From Xanthocytophaga sp031424975 (GTDB taxonomy: Bacteria; Bacteroidota; Bacteroidia; Cytophagales; 172606-1): a DNA stretch of 16,613 bases. The stretch's first letter is position 1. The number at the start of each line of letters is the position of its first letter. The stretch lies in assembly GCA_031424975.1 (NCBI GenBank), contig JANPIL010000126.1, forward strand, positions 1-16,613, given 5' to 3'. Positions 1 to 6,646 of this stretch are shown here, in pieces. The translations under genes and the position numbers were made by a program. The notes beneath the pieces were generated by a model that was given only the letters and a program-made list of their open reading frames with translations, was not told the origin of the DNA and ran no database searches.

Positions 1-1
1 C

Positions 2-748
2 ACGTTTGCGGCAGGCGTGGGCCGGGTGTTCATGCCCAATATCGACCACACTTCCATTGACGGAATGCTGGCCTTGGAGGAGCAGTATCCGCAGCATTGC
101 TTTGCCATGATGGGCCTGCACCCGTGCTACGCCGTCGCCGATTTTGAGCGGCAACTGCACGTGGTGGAGGACTGGCTGCAACGCCGCAAATTCATCGCCA
201 TTGGCGAAATCGGGCTGGATTATTACTGGTCAACGGAGTTTGCGGCGCAGCAGCGCGAGGCGTTCCGCATCCAAGTGGGCTGGGCCAAGCAATACAAACT
301 GCCCATCGCGATCCACTGCCGCAACTCGTTTCGCGAAACCGTGGAGTTGCTGCAAGACATTGGCACGGAGGGTGTTACCGGCATTTTCCATTGTTTTACC
401 GGCAACTTGGAAGAAGCCCAAACGGCTATTGGCATGGGCTTCCTGCTGGGCATTGGCGGAGTGGCCACATTCAAGAACGGCGGCTTGGACATGGTGCTGC
501 CGCACGTGGATTTGCGGCACTTGGTGCTGGAAACCGACAGCCCGTACCTGGCTCCCGTGCCGCACCGGGGCAAACGCAACGAAACTGGCTACCTGCCCGT
601 CATTGCCCGCCGCGTGGCCGATTTGAAGCACGTATCCGTTGAACACGTTGCCGAAACCACGACGCAGAACGCGCTGGATTTGATCAAAATCCCTCCGGCT
701 TCCGAAGCAGGATTCCCGACAGAAACCGGTGCGGACATTATTGCCTGA
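2..748 (+). CDS. TatD family metal-dependent hydrolase (5' end outside window)
   Basis: TatD-family TIM-barrel hydrolases are two-metal-dependent DNases/phosphoesterases of the cytoplasm. The reading frame is open from base 2 to the TGA at 746-748, so the N-terminus, which would carry the usual HxH metal motif, lies upstream of the window. Visible family signatures in order are GLHPC, AIGEIGLDYYW (metal-ligand Glu), PIAIHCRNSF (metal-ligand His), GIFHCFTGN (His) and LVLETDSPYLAPVPHRGKRNE (metal-ligand Asp). About 248 residues are present, close to the full family length of roughly 255-265, so only a short piece is missing. A GTG at 17 is in frame, but it falls inside conserved sequence and is not the start. 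The last 20 or so residues are a non-conserved tail. The asparaginase gene follows on the same strand with its own promoter-like element. The family call is firm; the exact substrate is unknown. Confidence 0.93.
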   Translation, partial: TFAAGVGRVFMPNIDHTSIDGMLALEEQYPQHCFAMMGLHPCYAVADFERQLHVVEDWLQRRKFIAIGEIGLDYYWSTEFAAQQREAFRIQVGWAKQYKLPIAIHCRNSFRETVELLQDIGTEGVTGIFHCFTGNLEEAQTAIGMGFLLGIGGVATFKNGGLDMVLPHVDLRHLVLETDSPYLAPVPHRGKRNETGYLPVIARRVADLKHVSVEHVAETTTQNALDLIKIPPASEAGFPTETGADIIA

Positions 749-752
749 ATCT

Positions 753-785
753 AAAATAGTATCGTTTCAAAGTACCAAACCCGCC
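753..785 (+). promoter_or_regulatory. Copy A of bipartite element, candidate promoter of the asparaginase gene
   Basis: AAAATAGTATC (753-763), a 13-nt spacer, then AAACCCGCC (777-785), ending 45 nt before the asparaginase ATG. TATCGTTTC resembles the Bacteroidota -7 box TAnnTTTG. A TTG at 742-744 lies 16-17 nt upstream in the -33 position. An exact TATTTTTG at 821-828 abuts the ATG but has no -33 partner at the right distance. Promoter function is inferred from position and box similarity; no start site is shown. Confidence 0.5.
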
Positions 786-830
786 CCCAGAAAGCAGACG
801 GAAACTTTCTTCCGAAAGCCTATTTTTGCC

Positions 831-1892
831 ATGCACACCACCATCCGCGTCCACACGGCGGCCAAGTCCGGCTCGTCCATTCTGATGATTTATACGGGCG
901 GTACGTTGGGCATGGCCTACGATGCGGGCGGACAACTGAAACCCTTCGACTTCGGGCAGATCAGGGAAAACCTGCCCGAAATTGACCGTTTCGATTTTTC
1001 ACTCACCGTAATCGCCTTCGACCAGCCGATTGATTCCTCAAATGTCACACCGGCGCACTGGATCCGGTGGGCGCAAATCATCGCTGAAAACTATGATAAC
1101 TATGATGGCTTTGTGATTTTGCACGGCACGGACACCATGGCCTACAGTGCCTCGGCAATGAGTTTCCTGCTCGAAAACCTAAGCAAGCCCGTTATTTTCA
1201 CGGGTGCGCAACTGCCCATCGGCTCCATCCGCACGGATGCCCGCGAAAACCTGGTCACGGCCTTGGAAATCGCCTCGGCCACGGATGCCGCCAACCAGCC
1301 GGTGGTATCCGAAGTCTGCATTTATTTCCACAGCCGCCTGCTGCGCGGCAACCGGGCCAAGAAAGTGGAAAGCACCCAGTTCGATGCCTTTTATTCCGAA
1401 AACTACCCGCCTTTGGCCGAAGCCGGGGCAACGATTGAGTACCGCCCCGCGCTGATGCAGCCGTTCGGTGCGCACCGGCAGTTGCGTGTCCAAGACCGCA
1501 TGGACAACCGGGTGGCAGTGTTGAAACTGTTTCCCGGCATCAGCCAACCCGTAGTGGAAAATATGCTGCAAACCGCTGGCTTACGGGCGGTTGTGCTGGA
1601 AACCTACGGGTCGGGCAATGCCCCGACGGATGATTGGTTTGTGGAAAGCCTGATTAAGTTCATTGAACGCGGCGCAACCGTGTTCAACGTGTCGCAGTGC
1701 ATGGGCGGCCGGGTGGTGCAGGGCCGCTACGCCACCAGCCGCCAACTGCTCGATGCGGGTGTGCTGAGCGGCAGCGACATCACCACGGAGGCGGCTGTCA
1801 CTAAACTCATGTACCTGTTGGCCAAGGACTTGCCACCCGAAGAATTCCGGCGGCAACTTGTGTTGCCCATCCGTGGCGAAATGACCGTTTGA
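831..1892 (+). CDS. ansA: Type I (cytoplasmic-type) L-asparaginase
   Basis: Hydrolyses L-asparagine to L-aspartate and ammonia. The 353-aa protein has the first catalytic threonine loop YTGGTLGMAYD (residues about 21-31), the second catalytic motif HGTDTMAYSASA (about 98-109, with Thr and Asp) and the family block TGAQLPIGSIRTDARENL. It ends at the usual length for asparaginase I. The ATG at 831 is chosen because the family homology begins just after it. An in-frame GTG at 729 would overlap the TatD gene and add about 34 residues of low-complexity sequence containing the promoter-like element. No signal peptide is seen, which fits the cytoplasmic type. It stands alone between the TatD gene and tRNA-Ser. 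The promoter-like element 45 nt upstream suggests independent transcription. Confidence 0.93.
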   Translation: MHTTIRVHTAAKSGSSILMIYTGGTLGMAYDAGGQLKPFDFGQIRENLPEIDRFDFSLTVIAFDQPIDSSNVTPAHWIRWAQIIAENYDNYDGFVILHGTDTMAYSASAMSFLLENLSKPVIFTGAQLPIGSIRTDARENLVTALEIASATDAANQPVVSEVCIYFHSRLLRGNRAKKVESTQFDAFYSENYPPLAEAGATIEYRPALMQPFGAHRQLRVQDRMDNRVAVLKLFPGISQPVVENMLQTAGLRAVVLETYGSGNAPTDDWFVESLIKFIERGATVFNVSQCMGGRVVQGRYATSRQLLDAGVLSGSDITTEAAVTKLMYLLAKDLPPEEFRRQLVLPIRGEMTV

Positions 1893-1937
1893 AGGCGGCG
1901 GTCGGAAAATAGTATCTTTCGAAAGGTGGAAACCCGC
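1888..1937 (+). promoter_or_regulatory. Copy B of bipartite element, candidate promoter of tRNA-Ser
   Basis: A TTTG (1888-1891, overlapping the asparaginase stop) is followed after 21 nt by TATCTTTC inside AAAATAGTATC (1906-1916). After the 13-nt spacer with its palindromic core TTTCGAAA comes AAACCCGC (1930-1937). The layout matches the Bacteroidota -33/-7 arrangement and would start transcription about 65-75 nt before the tRNA. A second TATTTTG-like box at 1978-1984 sits just before the tRNA. Which of the two is used cannot be told from sequence. Confidence 0.45.
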
Positions 1938-1997
1938 TTTTCCGGGACAATGCTTTTTTAAAAGGCAAATAATGCCGTATTTTGCGTTTCCAAACAC

Positions 1998-2084
1998 AGA
2001 GAGGTGTCCGAGTGGTTGAAGGAGCACGCCTGGAAAGTGTGTATGCGGGAAACCGTATCGCGGGTTCGAATCCCGCTCTCTCTG
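1998..2084 (+). tRNA. tRNA-Ser (anticodon GGA)
   Basis: This 87-nt cloverleaf has the long variable arm expected of a class II tRNA. The acceptor 5' strand AGAGAGG pairs with TCTCTCT at the 3' end (one G-U), followed by discriminator G at 2084. The anticodon stem CACGC/GTGTG encloses loop CTGGAAA, giving anticodon GGA, which reads UCC and UCU codons. The variable arm is TATGCGGGAAACCGTATC-like. The T arm is GCGGG-TTCGAAT-CCCGC. The 3' CCA is not encoded directly after the discriminator. A terminator follows within 5 nt. Confidence 0.96.
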
Positions 2085-2088
2085 CCCC

Positions 2089-2121
2089 AAACCCCCTGAA
2101 TCATTCATTCAGGGGGTTTTT
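2089..2121 (+). terminator. Rho-independent terminator after tRNA-Ser (bidirectional shape)
   Basis: The stem ACCCCCTGAAT (2091-2101) pairs perfectly with ATTCAGGGGGT (2107-2117) around a 5-nt loop, followed by a T run (2117-2121). The A residues before the stem make it usable from the minus strand too, where it covers the stop codon of the weak ORF 2105-2362. Confidence 0.9.
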
Positions 2122-2362
2122 GACTTTTCAGGGTGGCGATAGGGGTGATTTTTCCTTCGGTTGGTTTTTTTACGGTCAACTTTAGAGCCGTTTGCGGGGG
2201 GGACTTTGCCTGACCTTGCCGTGCGTTCCACATTTGTTTGGCATCCTTTGGAGGAAGCGGCGAGACCCCGTCCGTTTCCGGCCGGAGCTGTTTTGCTGCC
2301 GACATCACTACCAACACCCAATCAACGTGCTTGTGGTTGGCTTCGACCGGGATGCCGGGCAT
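2105..2362 (-). CDS. Hypothetical 85-aa protein (weak call)
   Basis: I do not recognise this protein. The frame runs from an ATG at 2362 to a TGA lying inside the shared terminator. An upstream in-frame start at 2392 is also possible. The N-terminal third could form a helix (HVDWVLVVMSAAKQL). The rest is rich in Lys, Pro and Gln with no domain or signal peptide. Ending exactly in a terminator that works on both strands is mildly supportive of a real convergent gene. Against it are the Pro/Lys-rich composition and the lack of any family. It occupies part of the otherwise empty stretch 2122-2549, in which I see nothing else. Confidence 0.25.
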   Translation of the reverse strand: MPGIPVEANHKHVDWVLVVMSAAKQLRPETDGVSPLPPKDAKQMWNARQGQAKSPPQTALKLTVKKPTEGKITPIATLKSQKPPE

Positions 2363-2549
2363 CACGGGTGGAAGGGATTGAGTATGACGCACCTGCCGGT
2401 TTCATGCACAGCCATTGTCCGGGCAGGGAACCCGGCCAAATGTATCAGATCAGGCTTTTGAGAATCGTGACGGATGGAAACCCGCCACCGCATGGCAGAG
2501 ATATGGCCGGATATGCCTATATTCGAGCCGACAACAAACCCTTCCACCC

Positions 2550-3992
2550 ATGCGCATATCTTCCTTCGCTTTCGTGTCTCTCGCCTTCGTAACCGTGCTT
2601 GCGACCCTCGCCCTGTCAGGCTTTCATATCCCCCGTTCCGCCACCCCGGCCCTGCCACCCGAACAAACGTACACCACCTATTGCGCCGGTTGCCACGGCG
2701 AGAAGGTGGAAGCATTTGTGGACCGCCAATGGAAGTACGGCACCGGCCGCGCCGAACTGGTCAAAAGCATCACGCACGGCTATCCCGACAACGGGATGCC
2801 GGCTTGGGGCAAGGTACTCAAGCCCGCCGAAGTGGAGGCGCTGGCCGCGTTGATCGGCAAGCACATCGAGAGCGGAAAGAAATACATCGCCGCCGACAAG
2901 CCTACCTCCAACATATTCGCCGCCGCCGACCTCACCGTGCGCCTCGACACGGTAGCCGCCGGCCTGGACAGCCCTTGGGGCATGGCTTTTTTGCCCGGTG
3001 GTGAGATGCTAATCACCGACAGGGCCGGGCAACTGTACCGCCTCGGTGCCGACCGCCGCCGCACGCCCGTGCAGGGTGTACCCGCCGTAGTGGCTGAGGG
3101 CCAAGGCGGTCTGCTCGACGTAGTACTGCACCCGGCCTTCGCCACCAACCGGTTCGTGTACCTGTCCTACTCGGCCCCCAAGGATGAGAACGGCGAGAAA
3201 CACGCCACCACCGCTGTGCTGCGCGCCCGGCTCGACGGCGACCGGCTCACCGACCAAAAAGTGATTTTCGAAGCCCGGCCCTATGCCACCACCCGCCACC
3301 ACTACGGCTCGCGCATGGTGTTCGGCCCGGACGGCTTCCTCTACGTTTCGGTGGGTGACCGGGGCCGCGAAAACGAAAATCCGCAGTCGTTGGAGAGCGA
3401 CTGCGGCAAGGTGCACCGCCTGCGCGACGACGGCACCGCCCCGCCCGACAACCCTTTTGTGGGCCAGGGCGCGGCGCATGCCAGCGTGTACAGCTACGGC
3501 CACCGCAACCCGCAGGGCATAGCCGTGAACCCCGCCACGGGCACCGTCTGGACGCATGAGCACGGCCCTCGGGGCGGCGACGAGGTGAACATCGTGCGCA
3601 AGGGCAAAAACTACGGCTGGCCGGTGATATCCTACGGCATCAACTACGACGGCACCACCTTTACCAACGCCACGGCCAAGGCCGGCATGGAGCAGCCCCT
3701 GCACTACTGGATACCGTCCATCGCGCCGAGTGGCATGGCTTTCGTCTCCGGCAACCGGTACAAAGCGTGGAAAGGCAATCTGGTGGTAGGGTCGCTGCGA
3801 TTCCAGTACCTGAACCGCTGCGTGCTGGCTGGCGAAAAGATTGTCAAGGAAGAAATTCTGCTCAAGAACGTGGGCCGCGTGCGCAACGTGACGATGGCTC
3901 CCGACGGCTACCTGTATGTAGCCGTGGAGCAGCCCGGCGCTGTGTACCGGCTCCTGCCCGTGGAGGCGGCCAAGGCGAGCATGAAACAATAA
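2550..3992 (+). CDS. Cytochrome c-fused PQQ-dependent aldose sugar dehydrogenase (GSDH family)
   Basis: A 480-aa exported quinoprotein predicted to oxidise aldoses to lactones in the periplasm, passing electrons through its own haem. Residues 1-25 form a hydrophobic signal peptide or anchor. A small class I cytochrome c domain follows, with haem motif CAGCH at 45-49 and a likely axial Met in NGMPAWG at about 83. From about residue 130 the soluble glucose/sorbosone dehydrogenase beta-propeller is recognisable by SPWGMAFLPGG, GQGGLLDVVLHPAF, HHYGSRMVFGPDGFLYVSVG, SYGHRNPQGIA, HEHGPRGGDEVN and NYGWPVISYG. The ATG at 2550 places the signal peptide at the N-terminus. The longer in-frame extension (from 2415) lacks such features. 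It is monocistronic, closed by the hairpin at 4011-4056. A cytochrome domain fused N-terminally to this family is known; the sugar substrate cannot be told from sequence. Confidence 0.9.
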   Translation: MRISSFAFVSLAFVTVLATLALSGFHIPRSATPALPPEQTYTTYCAGCHGEKVEAFVDRQWKYGTGRAELVKSITHGYPDNGMPAWGKVLKPAEVEALAALIGKHIESGKKYIAADKPTSNIFAAADLTVRLDTVAAGLDSPWGMAFLPGGEMLITDRAGQLYRLGADRRRTPVQGVPAVVAEGQGGLLDVVLHPAFATNRFVYLSYSAPKDENGEKHATTAVLRARLDGDRLTDQKVIFEARPYATTRHHYGSRMVFGPDGFLYVSVGDRGRENENPQSLESDCGKVHRLRDDGTAPPDNPFVGQGAAHASVYSYGHRNPQGIAVNPATGTVWTHEHGPRGGDEVNIVRKGKNYGWPVISYGINYDGTTFTNATAKAGMEQPLHYWIPSIAPSGMAFVSGNRYKAWKGNLVVGSLRFQYLNRCVLAGEKIVKEEILLKNVGRVRNVTMAPDGYLYVAVEQPGAVYRLLPVEAAKASMKQ

Positions 3993-4010
3993 CCCCACGC
4001 ATTCCCCACA

Positions 4011-4056
4011 ACACAGGGCGGCCCCACCGGATCAATCCGGCGGGGCCGCCCTGTGT
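4011..4056 (+). terminator. Long GC-rich hairpin, probable terminator of the sugar dehydrogenase gene
   Basis: ACACAGGGCGGCCCC, A, CCGGAT (4011-4032) pairs with ATCCGG, C, GGGGCCGCCCTGTGT (4035-4056): 21 of 22 positions pair around a 2-nt loop, with one A-C mismatch. It begins 19 nt after the stop codon. There is no T run after it, so termination may need Rho, or it may act as a 3' stabiliser. Confidence 0.7.
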
Positions 4057-4057
4057 T

Positions 4058-4548
4058 GCCATGTTCGGTAACAAGGCCAAAGCTGCCGGATGGCTACCGG
4101 GCCACCAATGTTGAGCGAACCGGTGCGCACCCAAATAGTCCGCCAGTCGCAGGAAGACTTTGCTGCCTCCTGTGCATGACCCAAAAGCAAACGGGTGTTT
4201 ATTCCGGGCGATTTTGCTGATAGAATACCACCGCCACCTGTTTTCGCCCTTCGCTTTCAAGTTATTTTCTTTCAAGCATTTTGTCCGAAAAGTCTTTGAT
4301 TCGACGCTGAGGTATTTCTGGTCATACCCGTTGAGATATTTCACAAATGGAACTCCGGGTATGTACCGGGAATAAATAGCTGGACAATCACTTCGGGATG
4401 GCTTTGCCGTCAGTTCCACAGTACCTCTTGTTTCCATTGCGGCGGGAACCCCATTTTTCGCATATCAATGCCGGGGAACGGAAAAGCCAGATTGCCCGGT
4501 GGAGGCGCACTGTATAATCAAAAAAAAAGAAAACCCGCCCGGTTGCGC
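4058..4548. other. Gene-free stretch with no assignable content
   Basis: About 490 nt in which neither strand gives a convincing protein. A minus-strand open frame crosses it and runs on through the 4011-4056 hairpin into the end of the dehydrogenase gene; it has no family features and looks fortuitous. Composition shifts here from GC-rich to AT-rich. A possible degenerate copy of the bipartite element lies at about 4513-4539 (TATAATC, 11 nt of nearly all A, then AAACCCGCC). I see no RNA gene or mobile-element end. Confidence 0.5.
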
Positions 4549-4734
4549 TTAAATCAGAGGCGTTGCAAGTATTATTGGCTTATAGAAAGATAAGTAATAT
4601 GTATTTATACTGCGAGAAACACACAAAAAAAACCTCTGCCATTCAGATACACCTTCGAGAAAGATTGACTGTTTGAGTAATTCAACAAAATTCTGCTGAT
4701 TAGTTACGTGCCCACCAATAGAATGGTCAGACAC
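4549..4734 (-). CDS. Hypothetical 61-aa ORF at the end of the HEPN/SecB-like operon (weak call)
   Basis: Not recognised. The frame opens with a GTG 5 nt after the SecB-like stop codon and ends in AT-rich sequence at 4549. Position and strand would make it the fourth gene of the operon. The product is rich in aromatic and aliphatic residues and begins SDHSIGGHVTNQQNF, with no domain that I know. It could equally be the untranslated tail of the operon or the remnant of a decayed gene. The start is non-ATG. Confidence 0.25.
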   Translation of the reverse strand: MSDHSIGGHVTNQQNFVELLKQSIFLEGVSEWQRFFLCVSRSINTYYLSFYKPIILATPLI

Positions 4735-4739
4735 ATGAC

Positions 4740-5159
4740 TTACTGCATTTCGGTTTTTTGATTTGCGATTTCCACGAAATTAATTGGCTGTATCAGAATA
4801 GTAGGAATCCCCGCTTTTACTGAAATGGAGGCGATGGCCTCCCGGATGAATGGAAAGATAATGGCAGGAGCACTGATGTTACAAAAATTATCTACTAATT
4901 GCTCCGTCATCTCGCCCACTTTTTCAAACCGCGCCGCAATGCTGATTTTGGACTCTACGTAAATAACCTGCTCATAGTCAATTGAAATGTCCGCCGTTAA
5001 CACCACCTGTATTTGGGTGTCAAACAATTGTTTTTCAACATTCAAGTGAAGGTTGTTTTTAGCCTCATTGTAGGTTTGAAAATCTATAAAAGCATTTCTT
5101 TTGAAACTACACTCAAGCAGTACAATATCAATTAATTTGAATTTGGGCTGATTCTCCAT
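4740..5159 (-). CDS. SecB-like chaperone
   Basis: A 139-aa protein resembling the protein-export chaperone SecB. The diagnostic part is near the C-terminus: NISAPAIIFPFIREAIASIS followed by GIPTILIQPINF (residues about 94-128). This mirrors the SecB block APxxLFPYxREx(I/V)xx...GFPPLxLxPxNF. The middle has the alternating beta-strand pattern of the SecB core (DTQIQVVLTADISIDYEQVIYVESKISIAARFE). SecB proteins bind unfolded precursors as tetramers. Solitary SecB-like proteins also serve as the control subunit of toxin-antitoxin-chaperone (TAC) systems such as M. tuberculosis Rv1957. Here it is the third gene of an operon, 3 nt after the 179-aa gene, and not with the secretion or gpsA-type neighbours typical of classical secB. 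A TAC-like or accessory role is therefore more likely than general export. AT-rich compared with flanking genes. Confidence 0.8.
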   Translation of the reverse strand: MENQPKFKLIDIVLLECSFKRNAFIDFQTYNEAKNNLHLNVEKQLFDTQIQVVLTADISIDYEQVIYVESKISIAARFEKVGEMTEQLVDNFCNISAPAIIFPFIREAIASISVKAGIPTILIQPINFVEIANQKTEMQ

Positions 5160-5162
5160 TTT

Positions 5163-5702
5163 TTAAGTAGTAAGGTCGCATTCCTGCGGTGCAACATACG
5201 TTTGTTGAGGAGTGCCTGTGACATGGACACTTTTCCCTTTTACCGACACAACAGCAGTGGCCGATTTTCCAAATTCCGTAAAGGAAAAATACCAATCCAG
5301 TTCCGATGATAGTCCGTTTTCAAAATACTCGTCACTTACATGAAGCGGTTGACAGATAGTGAACTGGTGTCCAGGTGAAGATACCATAGCTATGCTCTGA
5401 ATGAATAGCTTTGAGAAAAGGCTTTTTGTAGAGAAGGTTGGGTTTTCAACCTTTACATACGGATCGTTGCACACGAAAAGAATGTTTTCGGACGGAAAAT
5501 AACCGATGAAACTGTCAATAGCGTTGGCTTCCTCAATCATATACGCTTCGCTCAGAAATAAATCTTCGGGAGACACATCAATGATGTGTTGGTCGGCTCT
5601 TTCGTCGTATTTATAAGCGAAAGACATTTTGGGAAACTTAGCGTGCAGTTGGTGAATAATACCGGCAACTACCGCATCAATTGTTCTGATTTCGTTCATC
5701 AT
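5163..5702 (-). CDS. Unknown 179-aa protein between HEPN-like and SecB-like genes
   Basis: No family that I can name. The first half (residues about 8-90) looks like a compact alpha/beta domain: a helix (AVVAGIIHQLH), a strand with FAYKYDERADQHIIDVSP, a short helix (EAYMIEEANAIDSFIGYFP) and the strand NILFVCNDPYVKVENP. The second half has aromatic stretches (LDWYFSFTEF) and ends in a low-complexity, probably unstructured tail (about 150-179) with Val, Thr, Gln and Pro. The start may be either of two adjacent ATGs (5702 or 5699). It lies 13 nt after the HEPN-like gene and 3 nt before the SecB-like gene, so all three are probably translated from one message. The exposed tail next to a SecB-like gene would fit a chaperone-addicted antitoxin, but this is inference only. 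Confidence 0.85.
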   Translation of the reverse strand: MMNEIRTIDAVVAGIIHQLHAKFPKMSFAYKYDERADQHIIDVSPEDLFLSEAYMIEEANAIDSFIGYFPSENILFVCNDPYVKVENPTFSTKSLFSKLFIQSIAMVSSPGHQFTICQPLHVSDEYFENGLSSELDWYFSFTEFGKSATAVVSVKGKSVHVTGTPQQTYVAPQECDLTT

Positions 5703-5715
5703 TTTGGCAGGGCGG

Positions 5716-6126
5716 TTAGTTTAGGTCGTACGATTGCTTCAACAGTCGTATTATCTCATTTGCTTCTTTTAGAGCACCTTGTGAAAAAGTCGGCTCAATA
5801 ATACAATCCTCATAATCCGATATTACTCTTTTGTTCTTAAGCAGTCCTATTTGCCGGTTAAAGGACACGGATGCTTGTGGGCTGATGATGTGCAAGTCGC
5901 GTACAAGCCGGTTTATGATGATTTCGTGAGACCCGGTGCGTGCATTTTTGCTGTCTTGTCTGATATCATTGGGCGGAACATTCAACACATTATACAAAAT
6001 ATGTGTCATCAATTGCAGGCAACTGTAGTAAGAGCAATGTACGCTGGGTGCGTGTAGAAAATGTTCATGAATAAGCTTTTGAGCGGCTTGTAGGTTGTCA
6101 TCGGACTTTTGCAAAAGGTGACTCAT
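5716..6126 (-). CDS. HEPN-domain-like protein (first gene of SecB-like operon)
   Basis: A 136-aa all-helical protein with the layout of small HEPN-domain proteins: helix 1 SDDNLQAAQKLIHEHFL (8-24), helix 2 SVHCSYYSCLQLMTHIL (28-44), then GSHEIIINRLV (65-75) and the terminal block KNKRVISDYED followed by ALKEANEIIRLLKQS (98-132). The R...DYED block and the final Ala-rich helix recall the UPF0332-type HEPN group (pattern LxxxRxxxDYxx). A canonical RNase-type R-x4-6-H is not at the usual place. The only spaced R/H pair is RLVRDLH (73-79), so ribonuclease activity is uncertain. HEPN proteins are common toxins or partners in toxin-antitoxin, abortive-infection and CRISPR systems. It leads the three-gene operon and has a strong promoter 28 nt upstream. 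The fold call is from pattern, not from an alignment. Confidence 0.7.
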   Translation of the reverse strand: MSHLLQKSDDNLQAAQKLIHEHFLHAPSVHCSYYSCLQLMTHILYNVLNVPPNDIRQDSKNARTGSHEIIINRLVRDLHIISPQASVSFNRQIGLLKNKRVISDYEDCIIEPTFSQGALKEANEIIRLLKQSYDLN

Positions 6127-6154
6127 TCAGCACGTGGAAGGGGAAAGACTCTTG

Positions 6155-6185
6155 CAAAGATAAGTTTATGATGGGATTCTCCAAA
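6155..6185 (-). promoter_or_regulatory. Textbook Bacteroidota promoter of the HEPN / unknown / SecB-like operon
   Basis: On the minus strand TTTG (complement of 6182-6185) is followed by exactly 19 nt and then TATCTTTG (complement of 6155-6162). This is a full match to the -33/-7 consensus TTTG-N19-TAnnTTTG. Predicted transcription start is about 6148-6150, giving a leader of roughly 22-24 nt before the ATG at 6126. Confidence 0.85.
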
Positions 6186-6293
6186 TTTTAGCGAATGTTC
6201 ATTTGCATGGCCAGTATATTAATGCCTTCACAAACGTAGGTAAACCTGCGTAATTTTCACCATTTAGGTCTGCTTTGTATCCTTGACCACTAT

Positions 6294-6411
6294 TTATATA
6301 ACTGATGTTACGCACGGTTTGAGTGGATTCCGCAAAAACAGGGTTTTGGCTACCGGCCAAAGGTTGTTTCCATCAAACCGGTTCAATCACTGCGTAACAT
6401 CAGTTATATAA
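6294..6411. mobile_element. 118-bp MITE-like element with 21-bp perfect terminal inverted repeats
   Basis: Positions 6294-6314 and 6391-6411 are perfect inverted repeats; the core of each end is AACTGATGTTACGCA. The interior is 76 nt, non-coding, and has further short inverted pairs (GGTTTGA/TCAAACC and TTGGC/GCCAA), so the whole can fold on itself. The flanks are AT-rich (TATAT), so the exact end and the target duplication cannot be fixed. It carries no transposase and would depend on one elsewhere. The same 15-nt end recurs at 15547-15561. Confidence 0.75.
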
Positions 6412-6472
6412 TCACTCTTAAATATTACTCACGCTCACGCCCGGCCGCCACCTTTGCCTGTGCCGGGCAGGG

Positions 6473-6646
6473 TCAAGGCTCGAAACGGGCGATTTTGATC
6501 GGTTTCTGCCTCACATCAGCCATAATCACCTTCCTCGACTTGTCACCGGGTAATTTGTCCGGTTTGCCGCACTTGGAGCGGCAGACGGTGGCAAGCCCTT
6601 GGGGGGAAGGGGGCAAAACATACAATGCCGGGCAGCAGTAGTACAT
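6473..6646 (-). CDS. Small 57-aa cysteine-containing hypothetical protein
   Basis: Not recognised. The frame starts at ATG (complement of 6644-6646) and ends at TGA (6473-6475). It has two adjacent Cys near the start (MYYCCPALYV) and a CRSKCGKPDKLPGDKSRK block, followed by VIMADVRQKPIKIARFEP at the C-terminus. The Cys-x3-Cys-Gly-Lys piece resembles half a zinc ribbon. Codon choice is GC-rich like the core genes rather than like the AT-rich operon beside it. No clear promoter is seen, but an A-rich stretch precedes the ATG. It could be a true small protein or the C-terminal remnant of a larger lost gene. It sits between the MITE-like element and the HNH gene, on the opposite strand to the latter. 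Confidence 0.45.
   Translation of the reverse strand: MYYCCPALYVLPPSPQGLATVCRSKCGKPDKLPGDKSRKVIMADVRQKPIKIARFEP

Noticed and set aside
821..828. Exact TAnnTTTG box (TATTTTTG) directly before the asparaginase ATG
   Set aside because: No -33 box lies at a suitable distance and the predicted start would fall inside the coding sequence, so the element at 753-785 is preferred.
729..830. Upstream extension of the asparaginase from a GTG at 729
   Set aside because: It would overlap the TatD gene by 20 nt and translate the promoter-like element. Family homology starts at the ATG at 831.
2122..2549. Search for a riboswitch or second tRNA after tRNA-Ser
   Set aside because: No cloverleaf, conserved riboswitch core or second terminator was found; only the weak minus-strand ORF 2105-2362 remains.
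3862..4437. Long open frame on the minus strand (191 codons) across the gap after the sugar dehydrogenase
   Set aside because: It runs through the 4011-4056 hairpin and into the end of the dehydrogenase gene, has no family features, and changes composition along its length. A fortuitous frame is more likely.
6294..6411. CRISPR-like or attachment-site reading of the inverted repeat
   Set aside because: There is a single pair of inverted repeats with no direct-repeat array, no integrase and no tRNA end nearby. A MITE-like element explains it better.
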